In this document: positions 8,302 through 16,884 of the stretch, in pieces
Layout: each line of letters starts with the position of its first letter
Numbering within the stretch: the stretch's first letter is position 1
Virus record (IMG/VR): IMGVR_UViG_3300023443_001045
Coordinates: 1-32,676 of that record
Length of the DNA: 32,676 nucleotides
Reading direction: 5' to 3' (one strand)
Source of the DNA: a virus
Made by a program: the position numbers and the translations under genes
Notes under the pieces: model-generated
What the model was told of the DNA's origin: nothing
What the model saw: only the letters and a program-made list of their open reading frames with translations
The model's database searches: none

Positions 8302-9401
8302 CCCTGACCCTTGAAGTCAACGGCGTAGAATTTTCAAATTTCACTACTGCTTCTGCTACGATATCTATGTCACAATTTGTCAATATATTTTCTTTTGGTG
8401 CAGAATCTGATGAGCCCCAGGGTTTTCCTGTCCAGGTTGGTGACCAGGTTAGAGTTTTGGCAGATGAACAACCTATTGTTACGGGGTTTGTTGAATCAAT
8501 AAATGGTGAACATAGCGCAGACAGTCGAACTATTGATATCGAAGGATCATCGAAAACATCAGATGTGGTTGACACAACAATGCCACAAATAAATTTTGCA
8601 ACACCTATTTCATTTAATGCATTAATTTCAAACATTTTATTAGAAGCTGGTATATTTAATCAACTTATCGAAAACGAAGTTTCTGGACTTGAGGATTTTA
8701 AAGAAAGCGAAATTATTCAAGTCAAACAGAGCCAAAGTGTTTTTTCCGTTCTTGAACAATATGCTCGAAAACGTCAAGTCTTCCTAAGAACAGATGAGAA
8801 TGGAAATATTATTATAACCCGCAACAGTGGTATAGATGGTGGTTTGCAGTTGATTAGTCTGATTAAAGGAGATGATAACAACATTAAATCAGCACGAGTA
8901 ACGATTGATCATAAAGACAGATTTAATCGTTATATCGCTGTGTCTCAGAAAAATCCTGTAAGTTTCAATATTACCGGGGAAGATCCAGGAGCAGCCGATT
9001 CATCTAATCAACGTGGCGAAGTCACAGATAATGATATCAGAACAGGGCGAACATTAATTTTTACTGCTGAAAATTCAAGTGATAATGACGGGCTCGTGGA
9101 GCGGGCAACGTGGGAGGCCAATGTACGGCGTGCAAGATCATTGATTTATACAGCGGTTGTTACTGTGCATTCTGAAAGCATGAGTCAACCGTGGCAAGTA
9201 AATCAGTTGATACGGGTTGTTGATCAATTTGAAGGAATTAATGCCCTTATGTTAATAGACGAAATCACTTTTAACTTTTCAGTGACGGATGGCGAGACAA
9301 CAACCCTACGATGCGTTGCTCCGGATGCATATACATTGCAAGCATCCGAACCACAAAAACAAAAAAGTACAGATTTATTAGCAGGCTTTTTCGGTGGGTA
9401 A
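8298..9401 (+). CDS. Baseplate hub protein (Mu gpP, gp44-like)
   Basis: A 367-residue protein of the Mu gp44/T4 gp27-like hub family, which forms the trimeric ring between tube and spike. Supporting features: N-terminal beta barrel with VGDQVRVLADEQPIVTGFV, central SVFSVLEQYARKRQVFLRTD that matches the hub family pattern (s-v-w-e-xx-x-x-aa-r-x-r-g-l-l), NGNIIITR, then a second barrel with TWEANVRRARSL and QPWQVNQLIRV. Context gpN-hub-spike is in Mu order. It overlaps the spike gene by eight bases. Confidence 0.82.
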   Translation: MTLTLEVNGVEFSNFTTASATISMSQFVNIFSFGAESDEPQGFPVQVGDQVRVLADEQPIVTGFVESINGEHSADSRTIDIEGSSKTSDVVDTTMPQINFATPISFNALISNILLEAGIFNQLIENEVSGLEDFKESEIIQVKQSQSVFSVLEQYARKRQVFLRTDENGNIIITRNSGIDGGLQLISLIKGDDNNIKSARVTIDHKDRFNRYIAVSQKNPVSFNITGEDPGAADSSNQRGEVTDNDIRTGRTLIFTAENSSDNDGLVERATWEANVRRARSLIYTAVVTVHSESMSQPWQVNQLIRVVDQFEGINALMLIDEITFNFSVTDGETTTLRCVAPDAYTLQASEPQKQKSTDLLAGFFGG

Positions 9402-9993
9402 AAATCTAATACAATTGGGACAGGTAAGTCTTCCTGGTGATGATTCAGGGCCAATGCCAGTTACACAAGTTCAAAGTTATGGGCAAGCTTCGGACGTACT
9501 TGTGATTTGGCCATATGGGATGCATGGGAATATTCCTGTCGATTCCTATACAATTTCATGGTCTATAAATGGCCAACAAGAAAATAGGGCTGTCATTGGT
9601 TTCAAACCCGATATCAGACAAAAAAATCTTAAACCAGGCGAGGTGATTTTCGGTAACTTTCTCCGAAAATCTACAACATTTTATGATGATGATGGTAATA
9701 TTATTGTCAATTGTGAAAACGACGAAAAAGTTACGATTAAAGGTGCATCTGTTATAAATATAACCGGCGATGCGACAATTACGGTCGGTGGAAAAACAGA
9801 TATTACTGTTACTGGAAACACCAAAATCACAACACCATTATTGACTGTTGATGGTGACCTTACTGTCACAGGAGATACAACTTTGAGCGCAACAGTGACC
9901 AGTAACGGAAAAGATATCAGTGATACCCATACACATGTAGGATCACCAACCGCACCTACCGGGGTTCAAAGTAATACAGGAGCGGTTAACTAA
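9394..9993 (+). CDS. Baseplate spike (Mu gp45-like) with iron-binding HxH tip
   Basis: Membrane-piercing central spike. It begins at GTG 9394 inside the hub gene. An OB-like N-terminal region is followed by a beta-helix made of repeats such as GDATITVGGKTDITVTGNT and DGDLTVTGDTTL. The C-terminal DTHTHVG places His179 and His181 in the HxH motif that binds an iron ion at the tip of Mu gp45, P2 gpV and phi92 spikes. Length (199 residues) matches Mu gp45. The GTG start is preferred because no ATG lies near and the N-terminal residues align with the family. Confidence 0.86.
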   Translation: MGKNLIQLGQVSLPGDDSGPMPVTQVQSYGQASDVLVIWPYGMHGNIPVDSYTISWSINGQQENRAVIGFKPDIRQKNLKPGEVIFGNFLRKSTTFYDDDGNIIVNCENDEKVTIKGASVINITGDATITVGGKTDITVTGNTKITTPLLTVDGDLTVTGDTTLSATVTSNGKDISDTHTHVGSPTAPTGVQSNTGAVN

Positions 9994-10448
9994 TGGCTGA
10001 TGATATTGATATAGCAGTGTTTCAAGATACCTTTGGCGAATTTGATATTCGATTTGGGACAGATGGAGATTTTGAAAAAACACAGGGCTTTGATACAGCC
10101 ATCGCAATTTCTTTATTTGGCAAACGCCGGGCAACTCCCGCAGAGGTGCCGGTTGCAACAAGGCGCGAGGGTTGGTGGGGTAACTTGGCTTCCTTAGTGG
10201 AAGATTTTGAAAACGGATCAAAGCTCTGGCTTTTACAACAGGAGCGTCTTACTAACGAAACTGTAAATAAAGCCAAAGATTTTGTTAATAAATCACTGTC
10301 TTGGCTTACAGAACAAGGCTTTGCTGTAAACATTGAGACAGATGTCAGTGTTGTTGACGGCAGACTTTTAATTGATGTTCAGTTAGAACGGCCAAATGGA
10401 CAAATTGAAAAAACTGGTTTTGAGTTCTGGAACAACACTGGTGAATAA
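9993..10448 (+). CDS. Baseplate wedge protein (Mu gp46 / T4 gp25-like)
   Basis: A 151-residue protein with the GP46 family features: DGDFEKTQGFDTAIAISLF near residues 28-48, RREGWWGN near 58-65, and the helical KLWLLQQERLTNETVNKAKDF region. This protein joins the hub to the baseplate periphery and helps start sheath assembly, by homology with T4 gp25 and P2 gpW. It overlaps the spike stop by one base and precedes the J-like gene. Confidence 0.87.
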   Translation: MADDIDIAVFQDTFGEFDIRFGTDGDFEKTQGFDTAIAISLFGKRRATPAEVPVATRREGWWGNLASLVEDFENGSKLWLLQQERLTNETVNKAKDFVNKSLSWLTEQGFAVNIETDVSVVDGRLLIDVQLERPNGQIEKTGFEFWNNTGE

Positions 10449-10460
10449 GGTTTTTTAAAT

Positions 10461-11777
10461 ATGCCGTTAGCTAATATTCCTGCCAACGAACAAGAAGTTA
10501 TCGATCAGTTGCGGGCCGATGTTAAAGAATCGCTTCCGGAATCTAATCCGTATCTAATTAATAGCTTTATTGATGCTCTAATTGTTGGTACGGGAGGGAG
10601 GGTATTCGATTTTTATCGCAATCTTTCAGAACTTGAACGACAACTTTTTATTGACACGGCCACCGGGGAATTTTTAGAAAGATTGGCCTCGTTTAGGGGC
10701 GTGGTAAGAAATCCTGCTGCAGAGGCTGATGGAAATATTGTTTTCCAAGGTACGGCGGCATCTATTATTCCTATTTCAACGACTTTGCAATCAACCGACA
10801 GTCAAAGCTATACAACGACCTCAGAAACAACGATTGCCGTCAATGTGGTGTCACTAACCAGTCTCACACGAGTTGGCACTGTAGCAACCGCTACAACCGC
10901 TGCGGCGCATAATTTAGCCACCTCTGTCCCTGTGATAATATCCGGTGCTGATCAAACAGAATATAACGGAACCTTTGCGGTGACTGTTATATCCGCAACG
11001 ACTTTCACATATAATGTCGCGGGAAGTCCTGCCACACCAGCAACCGGAACCATTATTGGCACTTTTACTACTGCTTTAGCACCGGTTACCAGTGTGAACG
11101 AAGGCTCCGATACTAATCAAGCAAGTGGTGCGGGCTTGACCCTTGGTAGTCCCATTGTCGGGGTTAATAATATTGCATTAGTTGATTTCGATGGCTTAAC
11201 AGGGGGAACCGATGAAGAAAATGACACAGATTTCAGAGCCCGTGCGATTGATCGCTGGCAAAATCCTGTTGCATTGTTTAATCCTGCAGCAATCACGACC
11301 CAAGCACGTCTTGTACCTGGTGTAACGCGGGTTTTTATTCGGGAAATTACTCCTGATGTTGGACAGGTAACAATATTTTTTACACGTGATAATGATCCGG
11401 ATGGTCCAATTCCAAGTGCAGGAGAGGTGAACGATGTTAAGACATCAATTCTTCTCATTAAACCAGCACACACAGACAGTGCCGATGTTATTGTTCAAGC
11501 CCCTGTCGCGGTTAGTGTAAATTTTATTATAGATGGAATTTCTCCAAACACTACTACAATGCAAAATTCTATCACTGCAAACCTTACTCAACTTTTCAGT
11601 GAGAGTACGGATGTGGGGGTAGCTTTGAAAAAAAATGATTATGTTAGTGCAGTGAATAGAACGGTTGATACGGTTACCGGTGAAATATTAGATGATTTCA
11701 TAATAAATAATCCTGTTGGGGATATAATTGTGGCAACAAATGAGTTAGCCATTCTTGGAACGGTGAGTTTTACTTGA
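10461..11777 (+). CDS. Baseplate J-like protein (Mu gp47) with inserted beta module
   Basis: Wedge protein of the baseplate J family (T4 gp6-like). Recognisable parts: N-terminal ESNPYLINSFIDALIVGTG, LFIDTATGEFLERLASFRGV, central GTDEENDTDFRARAIDRWQN and the C-terminal helices. Residues about 133-195 carry an inserted module (RVGTVATATTAAAHNLAT ... YNGTFAV ... TTFTYNV ... ATGTI) that is related to the modules in the tail terminator-like protein at 1702-2805. Length of 438 residues is longer than Mu gp47 by about the size of the insert. RBS AAGG lies upstream of the ATG at 10461. Confidence 0.86.
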   Translation: MPLANIPANEQEVIDQLRADVKESLPESNPYLINSFIDALIVGTGGRVFDFYRNLSELERQLFIDTATGEFLERLASFRGVVRNPAAEADGNIVFQGTAASIIPISTTLQSTDSQSYTTTSETTIAVNVVSLTSLTRVGTVATATTAAAHNLATSVPVIISGADQTEYNGTFAVTVISATTFTYNVAGSPATPATGTIIGTFTTALAPVTSVNEGSDTNQASGAGLTLGSPIVGVNNIALVDFDGLTGGTDEENDTDFRARAIDRWQNPVALFNPAAITTQARLVPGVTRVFIREITPDVGQVTIFFTRDNDPDGPIPSAGEVNDVKTSILLIKPAHTDSADVIVQAPVAVSVNFIIDGISPNTTTMQNSITANLTQLFSESTDVGVALKKNDYVSAVNRTVDTVTGEILDDFIINNPVGDIIVATNELAILGTVSFT

Positions 11778-12382
11778 TGGCCGATCTTTTTACTATATTT
11801 GATCGCAATCAACAAACTGCGATTCTTGCCAATTATATGCCGAATGATGAAGTTTTTGCAGGAAAAATTAACGAGACAACAAAACTTCATAAATTTCTAT
11901 TTGGGTTTTCTGAAACAAATAGACGTATAAATGAATCTCTTGAGGTTACGTTTGATGAATATGATTTCAGAATTACAACTGATTTTCTCAATGAATGGGA
12001 ATCAATGTTAGGTATTCCTGATGATTGTTTTCTCGGCACAGGAACAATTGCTCAGAGAAGAACGGACGTAATTGCTAAATTTCTTGCCGATGGGACTCAA
12101 ACCTCTGATGATTTTAAAGCAATTGCAGTTCTTTATGGTATTATTATTGACATTAAAAGTGGGATTTCTGATATTGATATATTCACTTTTACTTTTCCTT
12201 TGGAATTCGCTGATGTTAAAACAGCACGATTTACCATGATAGTTGAATTTCTGGTAGAGGAATCATTGAAATTCCCTTTAATTTTCCCAATTCCGTTTGG
12301 TGATGATGATATTACTAAACTGGAATGTCTTTTCCGCAAACTAGCACCGGCAAATGTCGATGTGATATTCAGGCAGATATAA
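11777..12382 (+). CDS. Baseplate protein, DUF2313/YmfQ (Mu gp48-like)
   Basis: Closes the Mu-like baseplate block. I prefer ATG 11777, which overlaps the J-like stop (TGATG), over a TTG three bases earlier. The 201-residue protein contains FDEYDFRITTDFLNEWESML and a LGIPDDCFLGTGTIAQRR segment, matching the family pattern (l-xx-WE-xxLGLPd..). The C-terminal FRKLAPANVDVIF is also typical (fxk-x-kPAHt-v). It likely connects baseplate and fibre; the fibre gene starts two bases after its stop. Confidence 0.82.
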   Translation: MADLFTIFDRNQQTAILANYMPNDEVFAGKINETTKLHKFLFGFSETNRRINESLEVTFDEYDFRITTDFLNEWESMLGIPDDCFLGTGTIAQRRTDVIAKFLADGTQTSDDFKAIAVLYGIIIDIKSGISDIDIFTFTFPLEFADVKTARFTMIVEFLVEESLKFPLIFPIPFGDDDITKLECLFRKLAPANVDVIFRQI

Positions 12383-12383
12383 T

Positions 12384-14267
12384 ATGAGATCAGTACCGAC
12401 TAAAATAACAGGTAATACTTACACAGCCACTGAATTCAATGAATTAATGTCACAAGAATTACAAAATTCAGTGCTTACAAGTGGTCAGACTTTAAGTGCA
12501 TCTGATTTAGACCAACTTGGTAAGGCCATGTCAATTTATGGATCTGCCGGTGATTTTTATACTGATGGAGGATCTGCAAATACATATGTTTTGACTCCAA
12601 TTGGAGTTCCTGCTCGACAGGCACCCCCATCTTATATAGATGGTTTAAGAGTTCGTTTTGTTGCTGGAAATGACAATACGGGAGCATCCACAATTAATCT
12701 AAATAGTCTTGGTGTTAAATCTCTGAAAGAAAATGGAAGTGATGTTTCGGCGTCAAGAATTATAGCTAATTCTGTAATAGAAGCAGTATTTATTTCATCT
12801 CTTGATCAATTTGAATTAGTGAAAGTATCTGATCACTTGACAATCAGGATGTTTGGCGCTTCTCCAACTTTTACAGATGTTGTCAATAATGCTGCCATAA
12901 CATTAGCTATAGCGGCAACTCCTGAAGGTGGAACTTTATGGGTGCCTGCTGATGGGACATATCTATTCACCAATTTGCTTATCGATAGACCAATAACCAT
13001 CAAAGGTGAGGGATGGCACATGGATCAAAATTCAACTCCCTTTGGTGCTGCCAAATGGTTAACTGATCCAAAAGGTTCTATTCTTAGATCTACATCCACA
13101 GTAAGTACGGCTATTATAATTGGCAAACCAAATATCATTACTCTTCAATATCCTTTTAAGGATATTGCAATTGTTGGCCCAGGAACTGGAACATCTGCAG
13201 GATTTGTATTAGGAAATTCCGCAACAAACAGTGGATCATTGTCAACTATCTGGACAAATGTATTGATAGGCAATTTCAGCATACCAATTAAGGCAGATAA
13301 TATTGAACAATGTCTATTTACTCGTGTGGTTCACAGGGGTTGCAATATAGGAATTGATATTATTAATACAGCCTGTAATGCAAATTCATGGCGCGATTGT
13401 GAATGGCAAGCATGTGATGTTGCTGCTGTTAAATTTTCTGTTGCTGGTGGGGGGAATACATTTGATGGTGGGCTTTCTCAAGGCAATGGGGCTGATGGAT
13501 TTATCCTTACGGGTATCAAAAACCGCATTCATAATATCTGGATGGAACAACTAAATGCAACGGGCTTTGATGTTAAATTGCTTAATGGATCCATTGATTG
13601 TGAAGTTATTGGAAATAACAACCTCAAAAATGGAATCAAAATTGAAGGTGCCGCCACACAAAGAAATGTCATCAAACATAATGCGGCCAATGCTGCCACA
13701 TCCACAGTGATCACCATCGATGCCGCTGTTACGTTGCCCAATTATCTTGAATTTAATACTGAATTTACAGTGACTGATAACGGCGGCAAAGCAGTTATAT
13801 TAGATTTTGATAGCCAAACTTTATTATCTAAGACACGACCAGCCTTTAATGTATTTGATACTGTTGGTGCATTAAATGTAACAGGTTTTGGCACCATTCA
13901 CCCCGTGGTGTTTAATAGTGAAAAATTTGATCAAAGCGGTGACTTTAACAATACAACTGGCGTATTCACAGCGCCAACAAAAGGCTTATATAGATTTTCA
14001 GCAACTGTCCAATTAATAGGAATTGTTGCAGCAACAGACATTCGTATGGAAGTTAAAACAACTATTCGAAGTTATAAGGTGTGGGGAAGACAATATAGTA
14101 CTCAGAATCAAACAGAAATCGTTATGAATGGCACAGTTTTGGCGGATATGAATGTTGGAGATACAGCAATTATAGAGGTCTTTGCGGGCGGTGAGGCGGG
14201 TGATATTATTGACATTGCGGGTGGTGGTGATGGTCGCACATGTTTCCATGGTGAATTGGTAATGTAA
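12384..14267 (+). CDS. Tail spike/fibre: pectate-lyase-like beta-helix with C1q-like C-terminal domain
   Basis: Probable host-recognition or glycan-degrading protein. Residues 1-140 look like a fibre attachment domain (SYIDGLRVRFVAGNDNTGAS, NLNSLGVKSL). From about 155 the pattern GGTLWVPADGTYLFTNLLID followed by ITIKGEG is the start of a right-handed beta-helix of the pectate lyase superfamily, continuing to about 460. The last ~140 residues (VVFNSEKFDQSGDFNNTTG, then FTAPTKGLYRFSATVQL) match a C1q/TNF-like trimeric head, an uncommon tip for a spike. Catalytic residues cannot be assigned. It overlaps the endolysin start by one base (TAATG). Confidence 0.78.
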   Translation: MRSVPTKITGNTYTATEFNELMSQELQNSVLTSGQTLSASDLDQLGKAMSIYGSAGDFYTDGGSANTYVLTPIGVPARQAPPSYIDGLRVRFVAGNDNTGASTINLNSLGVKSLKENGSDVSASRIIANSVIEAVFISSLDQFELVKVSDHLTIRMFGASPTFTDVVNNAAITLAIAATPEGGTLWVPADGTYLFTNLLIDRPITIKGEGWHMDQNSTPFGAAKWLTDPKGSILRSTSTVSTAIIIGKPNIITLQYPFKDIAIVGPGTGTSAGFVLGNSATNSGSLSTIWTNVLIGNFSIPIKADNIEQCLFTRVVHRGCNIGIDIINTACNANSWRDCEWQACDVAAVKFSVAGGGNTFDGGLSQGNGADGFILTGIKNRIHNIWMEQLNATGFDVKLLNGSIDCEVIGNNNLKNGIKIEGAATQRNVIKHNAANAATSTVITIDAAVTLPNYLEFNTEFTVTDNGGKAVILDFDSQTLLSKTRPAFNVFDTVGALNVTGFGTIHPVVFNSEKFDQSGDFNNTTGVFTAPTKGLYRFSATVQLIGIVAATDIRMEVKTTIRSYKVWGRQYSTQNQTEIVMNGTVLADMNVGDTAIIEVFAGGEAGDIIDIAGGGDGRTCFHGELVM

Positions 14268-14668
14268 TGACAGATTATAAAACAACATTGATAGCAGACG
14301 AGGGCTTAGAGCTTTTCCCTTATAAATGTACGGGTGATAAATGGACTATTGGCGTTGGCAGGAACCTTGAAGCTAAGGGTATCTCAGAAACAGAAGCTAT
14401 GTTTATGCTAGAGAACGACATAAAAGATGCTAAAGACGCTGCACGGCGGTTAATACAGTCATTTGATCTGCTTTCTGATGACAGAAAAATTGTTCTAGTG
14501 TCGATGGTGTTCCAGATGGGGGCAAATGGTGTTTCAAAGTTCAGAAACATGATAAAAGCGATACACGTGAAAGCATATGATGTTGCAGCGGTGGAAATGC
14601 TTGATTCAAATTGGGCTAAACAAACCCCGAATAGGGCCAAACGGCTCTCTGAAATGATGAAAGGATAG
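14267..14668 (+). CDS. Endolysin, T4-type lysozyme (GH24)
   Basis: Muramidase that cleaves the glycan strands of peptidoglycan. The active-site region is clear: DEGLELFPYKCTGDKWTIGV places Glu12 as the general acid and Thr27 at the T4 Thr26 position. The position equal to T4 Asp20 is Cys21, a variant common in this family and compatible with activity. Length (133 residues) is short for GH24 (usually 140-165). There is no signal peptide, so release needs the holin. It starts at the ATG overlapping the spike stop. Confidence 0.88.
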   Translation: MTDYKTTLIADEGLELFPYKCTGDKWTIGVGRNLEAKGISETEAMFMLENDIKDAKDAARRLIQSFDLLSDDRKIVLVSMVFQMGANGVSKFRNMIKAIHVKAYDVAAVEMLDSNWAKQTPNRAKRLSEMMKG

Positions 14669-14671
14669 AAT

Positions 14672-14818
14672 ATGTTTGATTTAATATTAATCGGAATTAT
14701 CGTAGTACTGTTTTCAGAACGGATCGCTAAATTAATCCCTGATAGCAAAACCGGAATTGTTGGCGCAATTCGTAAAGGGTTTAAATTTATTTCCCTTTAT
14801 ACGCCTAATGTAAAATGA
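14672..14818 (+). CDS. Small single-span membrane protein in the lysis cassette
   Basis: A 48-residue ORF starting three bases after the endolysin stop. It has one N-terminal hydrophobic segment (LILIGIIVVLF, residues 4-14) followed by a basic amphipathic part with RIAKLIPDSKTG and RKGFKFISLY. Its stop overlaps the next start (ATGA). Small proteins of this type accompany endolysin genes in many proteobacterial phages, but I cannot say whether it is a holin, antiholin or unrelated. Confidence 0.6.
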   Translation: MFDLILIGIIVVLFSERIAKLIPDSKTGIVGAIRKGFKFISLYTPNVK

Positions 14819-14997
14819 CCGAGGACAAATACAAGCATAGCCGACTTGATGGCAGAGTTTTATACTTTGTCTGCACCTGCCTGATGATTGCTGAAATGTA
14901 TTTCATCAAGACAGCTGGATCACTTATGCTTGGTATTCCTGTTATGTTGGGTCATGCAGGTCATAGGAATCATGTTGTTAATGGGAAGTCTGAATAA
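14815..14997 (+). CDS. Small membrane protein in the lysis cassette
   Basis: A 60-residue protein whose ATG overlaps the previous stop by four bases and whose stop TAA overlaps the i-spanin ATG (TAATG). It has a charged N-terminus (TEDKYKHSRLDGR) and two short hydrophobic stretches, VLYFVCTCLMIAEMYFI and AGSLMLGIPVMLG, that could form one or two membrane spans. Location between endolysin and spanins suggests a lysis-control role such as a holin-like protein; this is inference only. Confidence 0.6.
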   Translation: MTEDKYKHSRLDGRVLYFVCTCLMIAEMYFIKTAGSLMLGIPVMLGHAGHRNHVVNGKSE

Positions 14998-15497
14998 TGT
15001 TGGATAAATTATTAGGACCATTTATGCCTTACATTCTCGGTTTCTCTATGGGTGGGGTTATTATCTTATCCGGTCTTCTTTGGCTGTCTAATAATAAATA
15101 TGATAAGCTTGTTGGCGAAGCAGCTACAAAAATAGAACGTGCGGAATCAAATGCTAATAAGTTCGAACAGATGACGATAGATCAAAAAAAAGAAATCACA
15201 AACTTATTGCTTGATCAAGCACGGGAAGAAGTCAGGACTGAACAGAGAAATCAACAATTGGCTTTGTCACAAAAAGAGCTAGATGAAGAAAGGCAAAGAA
15301 ATGAGAGTTACAAAACACGGTGGACAAACGTTGCGAATAAAAAACCTAAGTTGCTGGCTCGTCTTGCCAATCGGGCTACTTATAAGCGGGTGCAGTTCTT
15401 CGCCTCTGCCACCTGTAGAGCGGGTTGTGACAAAGATAGAAGTCAGGACCAAGGCAGTAAGGCCCCCGCAGAAACCGGCTCAAATACCAGCAATTAA
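14997..15497 (+). CDS. i-spanin (Rz-like)
   Basis: Inner-membrane half of the spanin complex that fuses inner and outer membranes at lysis. An N-terminal membrane anchor (YILGFSMGGVIILSGLLWL, residues 12-30) is followed by a long charged coiled-coil region, residues 35-110, rich in K, E, Q and R. The o-spanin gene starts inside this gene in another frame, which is the characteristic Rz/Rz1 overlap and the main reason for the call. The C-terminal 40 residues are of unusual composition because they are constrained by the overlapping lipoprotein frame. Confidence 0.8.
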   Translation: MLDKLLGPFMPYILGFSMGGVIILSGLLWLSNNKYDKLVGEAATKIERAESNANKFEQMTIDQKKEITNLLLDQAREEVRTEQRNQQLALSQKELDEERQRNESYKTRWTNVANKKPKLLARLANRATYKRVQFFASATCRAGCDKDRSQDQGSKAPAETGSNTSN

Positions 15498-15720
15498 TTT
15501 CAATAATTTTGAAGTCATAACACAGAATAATATAGAAAAGATTTTAAAAGGTGTAAATGATGGCGATAGAGAACCGATAAATCATATGGCATTGCCTTAT
15601 GTAGATTATTTGAATATGGCGACCTGGATGAAAACAGTAGAAAATTATATTATATCTGCCGAGCAATATTTTGAAGAAGTCGAAAGAGAATATCTACAAT
15701 TGAAACGACAACCCAAATAA
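15283..15720 (+). CDS. o-spanin lipoprotein (Rz1-like), overlapping
   Basis: Outer-membrane lipoprotein partner of the i-spanin. Signal peptide core WLVLPIGLLISGC ends in a lipobox, with lipidated Cys37 followed by SSSPLPPVER, a proline-containing linker as in Rz1. It begins in the +1 frame inside the i-spanin gene and runs about 220 bases past its end, so the arrangement is overlapped rather than fully embedded. An alternative start is ATG 15301, seven codons in, which has AAGG upstream. The mature part (about 108 residues) is longer than lambda Rz1, with a helical C-terminus. Confidence 0.78.
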   Translation: MKKGKEMRVTKHGGQTLRIKNLSCWLVLPIGLLISGCSSSPLPPVERVVTKIEVRTKAVRPPQKPAQIPAINFNNFEVITQNNIEKILKGVNDGDREPINHMALPYVDYLNMATWMKTVENYIISAEQYFEEVEREYLQLKRQPK

Positions 15721-15754
15721 TATAAATTATCATTTTAACAACAGGAGAAAGACA

Positions 15755-15811
15755 ATGGCACGAAGACCCCGACCAACAGATAAGAAACCAAAGCCAACCG
15801 AAGACAAATAA
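15755..15811 (+). CDS. Micro-ORF, 18 residues, basic and proline-rich
   Basis: The ORF encodes MARRPRPTDKKPKPTEDK, preceded by a strong AGGAGA site at good spacing, and its stop TAA overlaps the next start (TAATG). The strong ribosome site and stop-start overlap suggest it is translated and may couple translation to the following membrane protein gene. No function is recognisable; it could equally act mainly as a translational leader. Confidence 0.45.
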   Translation: MARRPRPTDKKPKPTEDK

Positions 15812-16344
15812 TGGAAGAAGTCTTAAATAAAACTGAGTGGGTATTGTTGGCATTCTTTTTAGTTTCTGCTTTCAACATCCCTCGCATTAGCCTTTTTATG
15901 GCAGTTAATATCGGTCTTGGTATAATCGGTTATGAATGGTTTTTAAGTATACCAGAAGTCGCGGCGGCAGCTGCTGTAACCTTAATTAATTACGCCACTA
16001 TTCATATGATAATAAAGTTTGGCGAAGACAGTATTCAAAAGACGATTCAATCAATCCTTTTACTATTATTTATTATTGTAGACGGACTCTTTTTTGTTAG
16101 GATAATTGACAGCAACCTAGAAATAATTCTTTTGTCCCTGTATGGGGGGATGTTATTAATGATTACATGGAGCGCAGGGCATGGAGCAAGAATCTTGGGC
16201 GGCAATCTTTATGCCTCCGCCAGAACTAGTTTTACCTTTATCAGTGGCTTTTATCGTAGCCGATTTAGGAGTAGTAATATTAATGCTTCCGCAGACCAAA
16301 GATTTAAAAGACAAAATAATATCATTATGGAAGAGGATCGTTAA
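15811..16344 (+). CDS. Multi-span membrane protein of unknown function
   Basis: A 177-residue protein with about four hydrophobic segments: WVLLAFFLVSAF, ISLFMAVNIGLGIIGY, a long SILLLLFIIVDGLFFV and IILLSLYGGMLLMITW. The last ~45 residues are soluble and basic (FYRSRFRSSN ... DQRFKRQNN). It lies between the spanins and the holin candidate. I do not recognise the family; a lysis accessory or superinfection-exclusion role is possible but not shown. Confidence 0.6.
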   Translation: MEEVLNKTEWVLLAFFLVSAFNIPRISLFMAVNIGLGIIGYEWFLSIPEVAAAAAVTLINYATIHMIIKFGEDSIQKTIQSILLLLFIIVDGLFFVRIIDSNLEIILLSLYGGMLLMITWSAGHGARILGGNLYASARTSFTFISGFYRSRFRSSNINASADQRFKRQNNIIMEEDR

Positions 16345-16347
16345 ATA

Positions 16348-16554
16348 ATGTTGACTAAGGCAAATGCAGGAAATGTTGCGCTATCGGCTACTGTAGGCGG
16401 CGGTGGTATACTGTTCTGGCTAGGTCAGAATGCGCCGGCCATTGGTGCTATTGCCGTTATCGTTGGCTTGTTAGCCGGTATATATTTCAAATGGTCTGTT
16501 CTTCGTGAGCAAAAACGCCATAACAGAGAAATTGAAAAAAAGAAGATTACCTAA
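16348..16554 (+). CDS. Putative holin, two membrane spans
   Basis: A 68-residue protein with two adjacent hydrophobic segments (residues 8-27 with LSATVGGGGILFWL and 30-48 with AIGAIAVIVGLLAGIYF) and a highly charged C-terminal tail (LREQKRHNREIEKKK). Size, topology and tail are those of class II holins, such as phage 21 or HP1 types, which form the membrane lesions that release a cytosolic endolysin. It closes the rightward late operon and overlaps the end of the convergent minus-strand gene by eight bases, with no obvious terminator between them. Confidence 0.62.
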   Translation: MLTKANAGNVALSATVGGGGILFWLGQNAPAIGAIAVIVGLLAGIYFKWSVLREQKRHNREIEKKKIT

Positions 16555-16813
16555 CCTGCCATTCAATAATCTTACTAATCCCATTCTTCCATTCCTCCCA
16601 ACAAACAATTTTATATCCATGAGACTTGGCCCATCTGGTAAGCAATTCAATAATAGATCTGTTCGGAAATTCACGCCCCAATTCAAACTTTATCTTATCT
16701 GATGAAAGTTCTTCTGCCAGGCAGGAAAACTGCCGATTAGCCATGAAGGGCGCAGTGAGAAGTCGTAACATAAATGCTTTACCGGTTATCGGTTTGCTGT
16801 CTAAACATTTCAT
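16547..16813 (-). CDS. Hypothetical protein, last gene of the leftward operon
   Basis: An 88-residue protein starting at ATG 16813 with GGAG upstream (CCTGGAGAATTAAG before the ATG). The 5' leader can form a small hairpin, CCAGG/CCTGG, that borders the ribosome site. The sequence has a helical middle (FPNRSIIELLTRWAKSHGYK) and ends with GISKIIEWQVR. No family recognised. The stop overlaps the convergent holin gene. Confidence 0.55.
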   Translation of the reverse strand: MKCLDSKPITGKAFMLRLLTAPFMANRQFSCLAEELSSDKIKFELGREFPNRSIIELLTRWAKSHGYKIVCWEEWKNGISKIIEWQVR

Positions 16814-16884
16814 CTTAATTCTCCAGGTTAATCCTCCCTGGTGTGTTGATTATAACATAGATTTAAAATATCATCACTTTAGTT

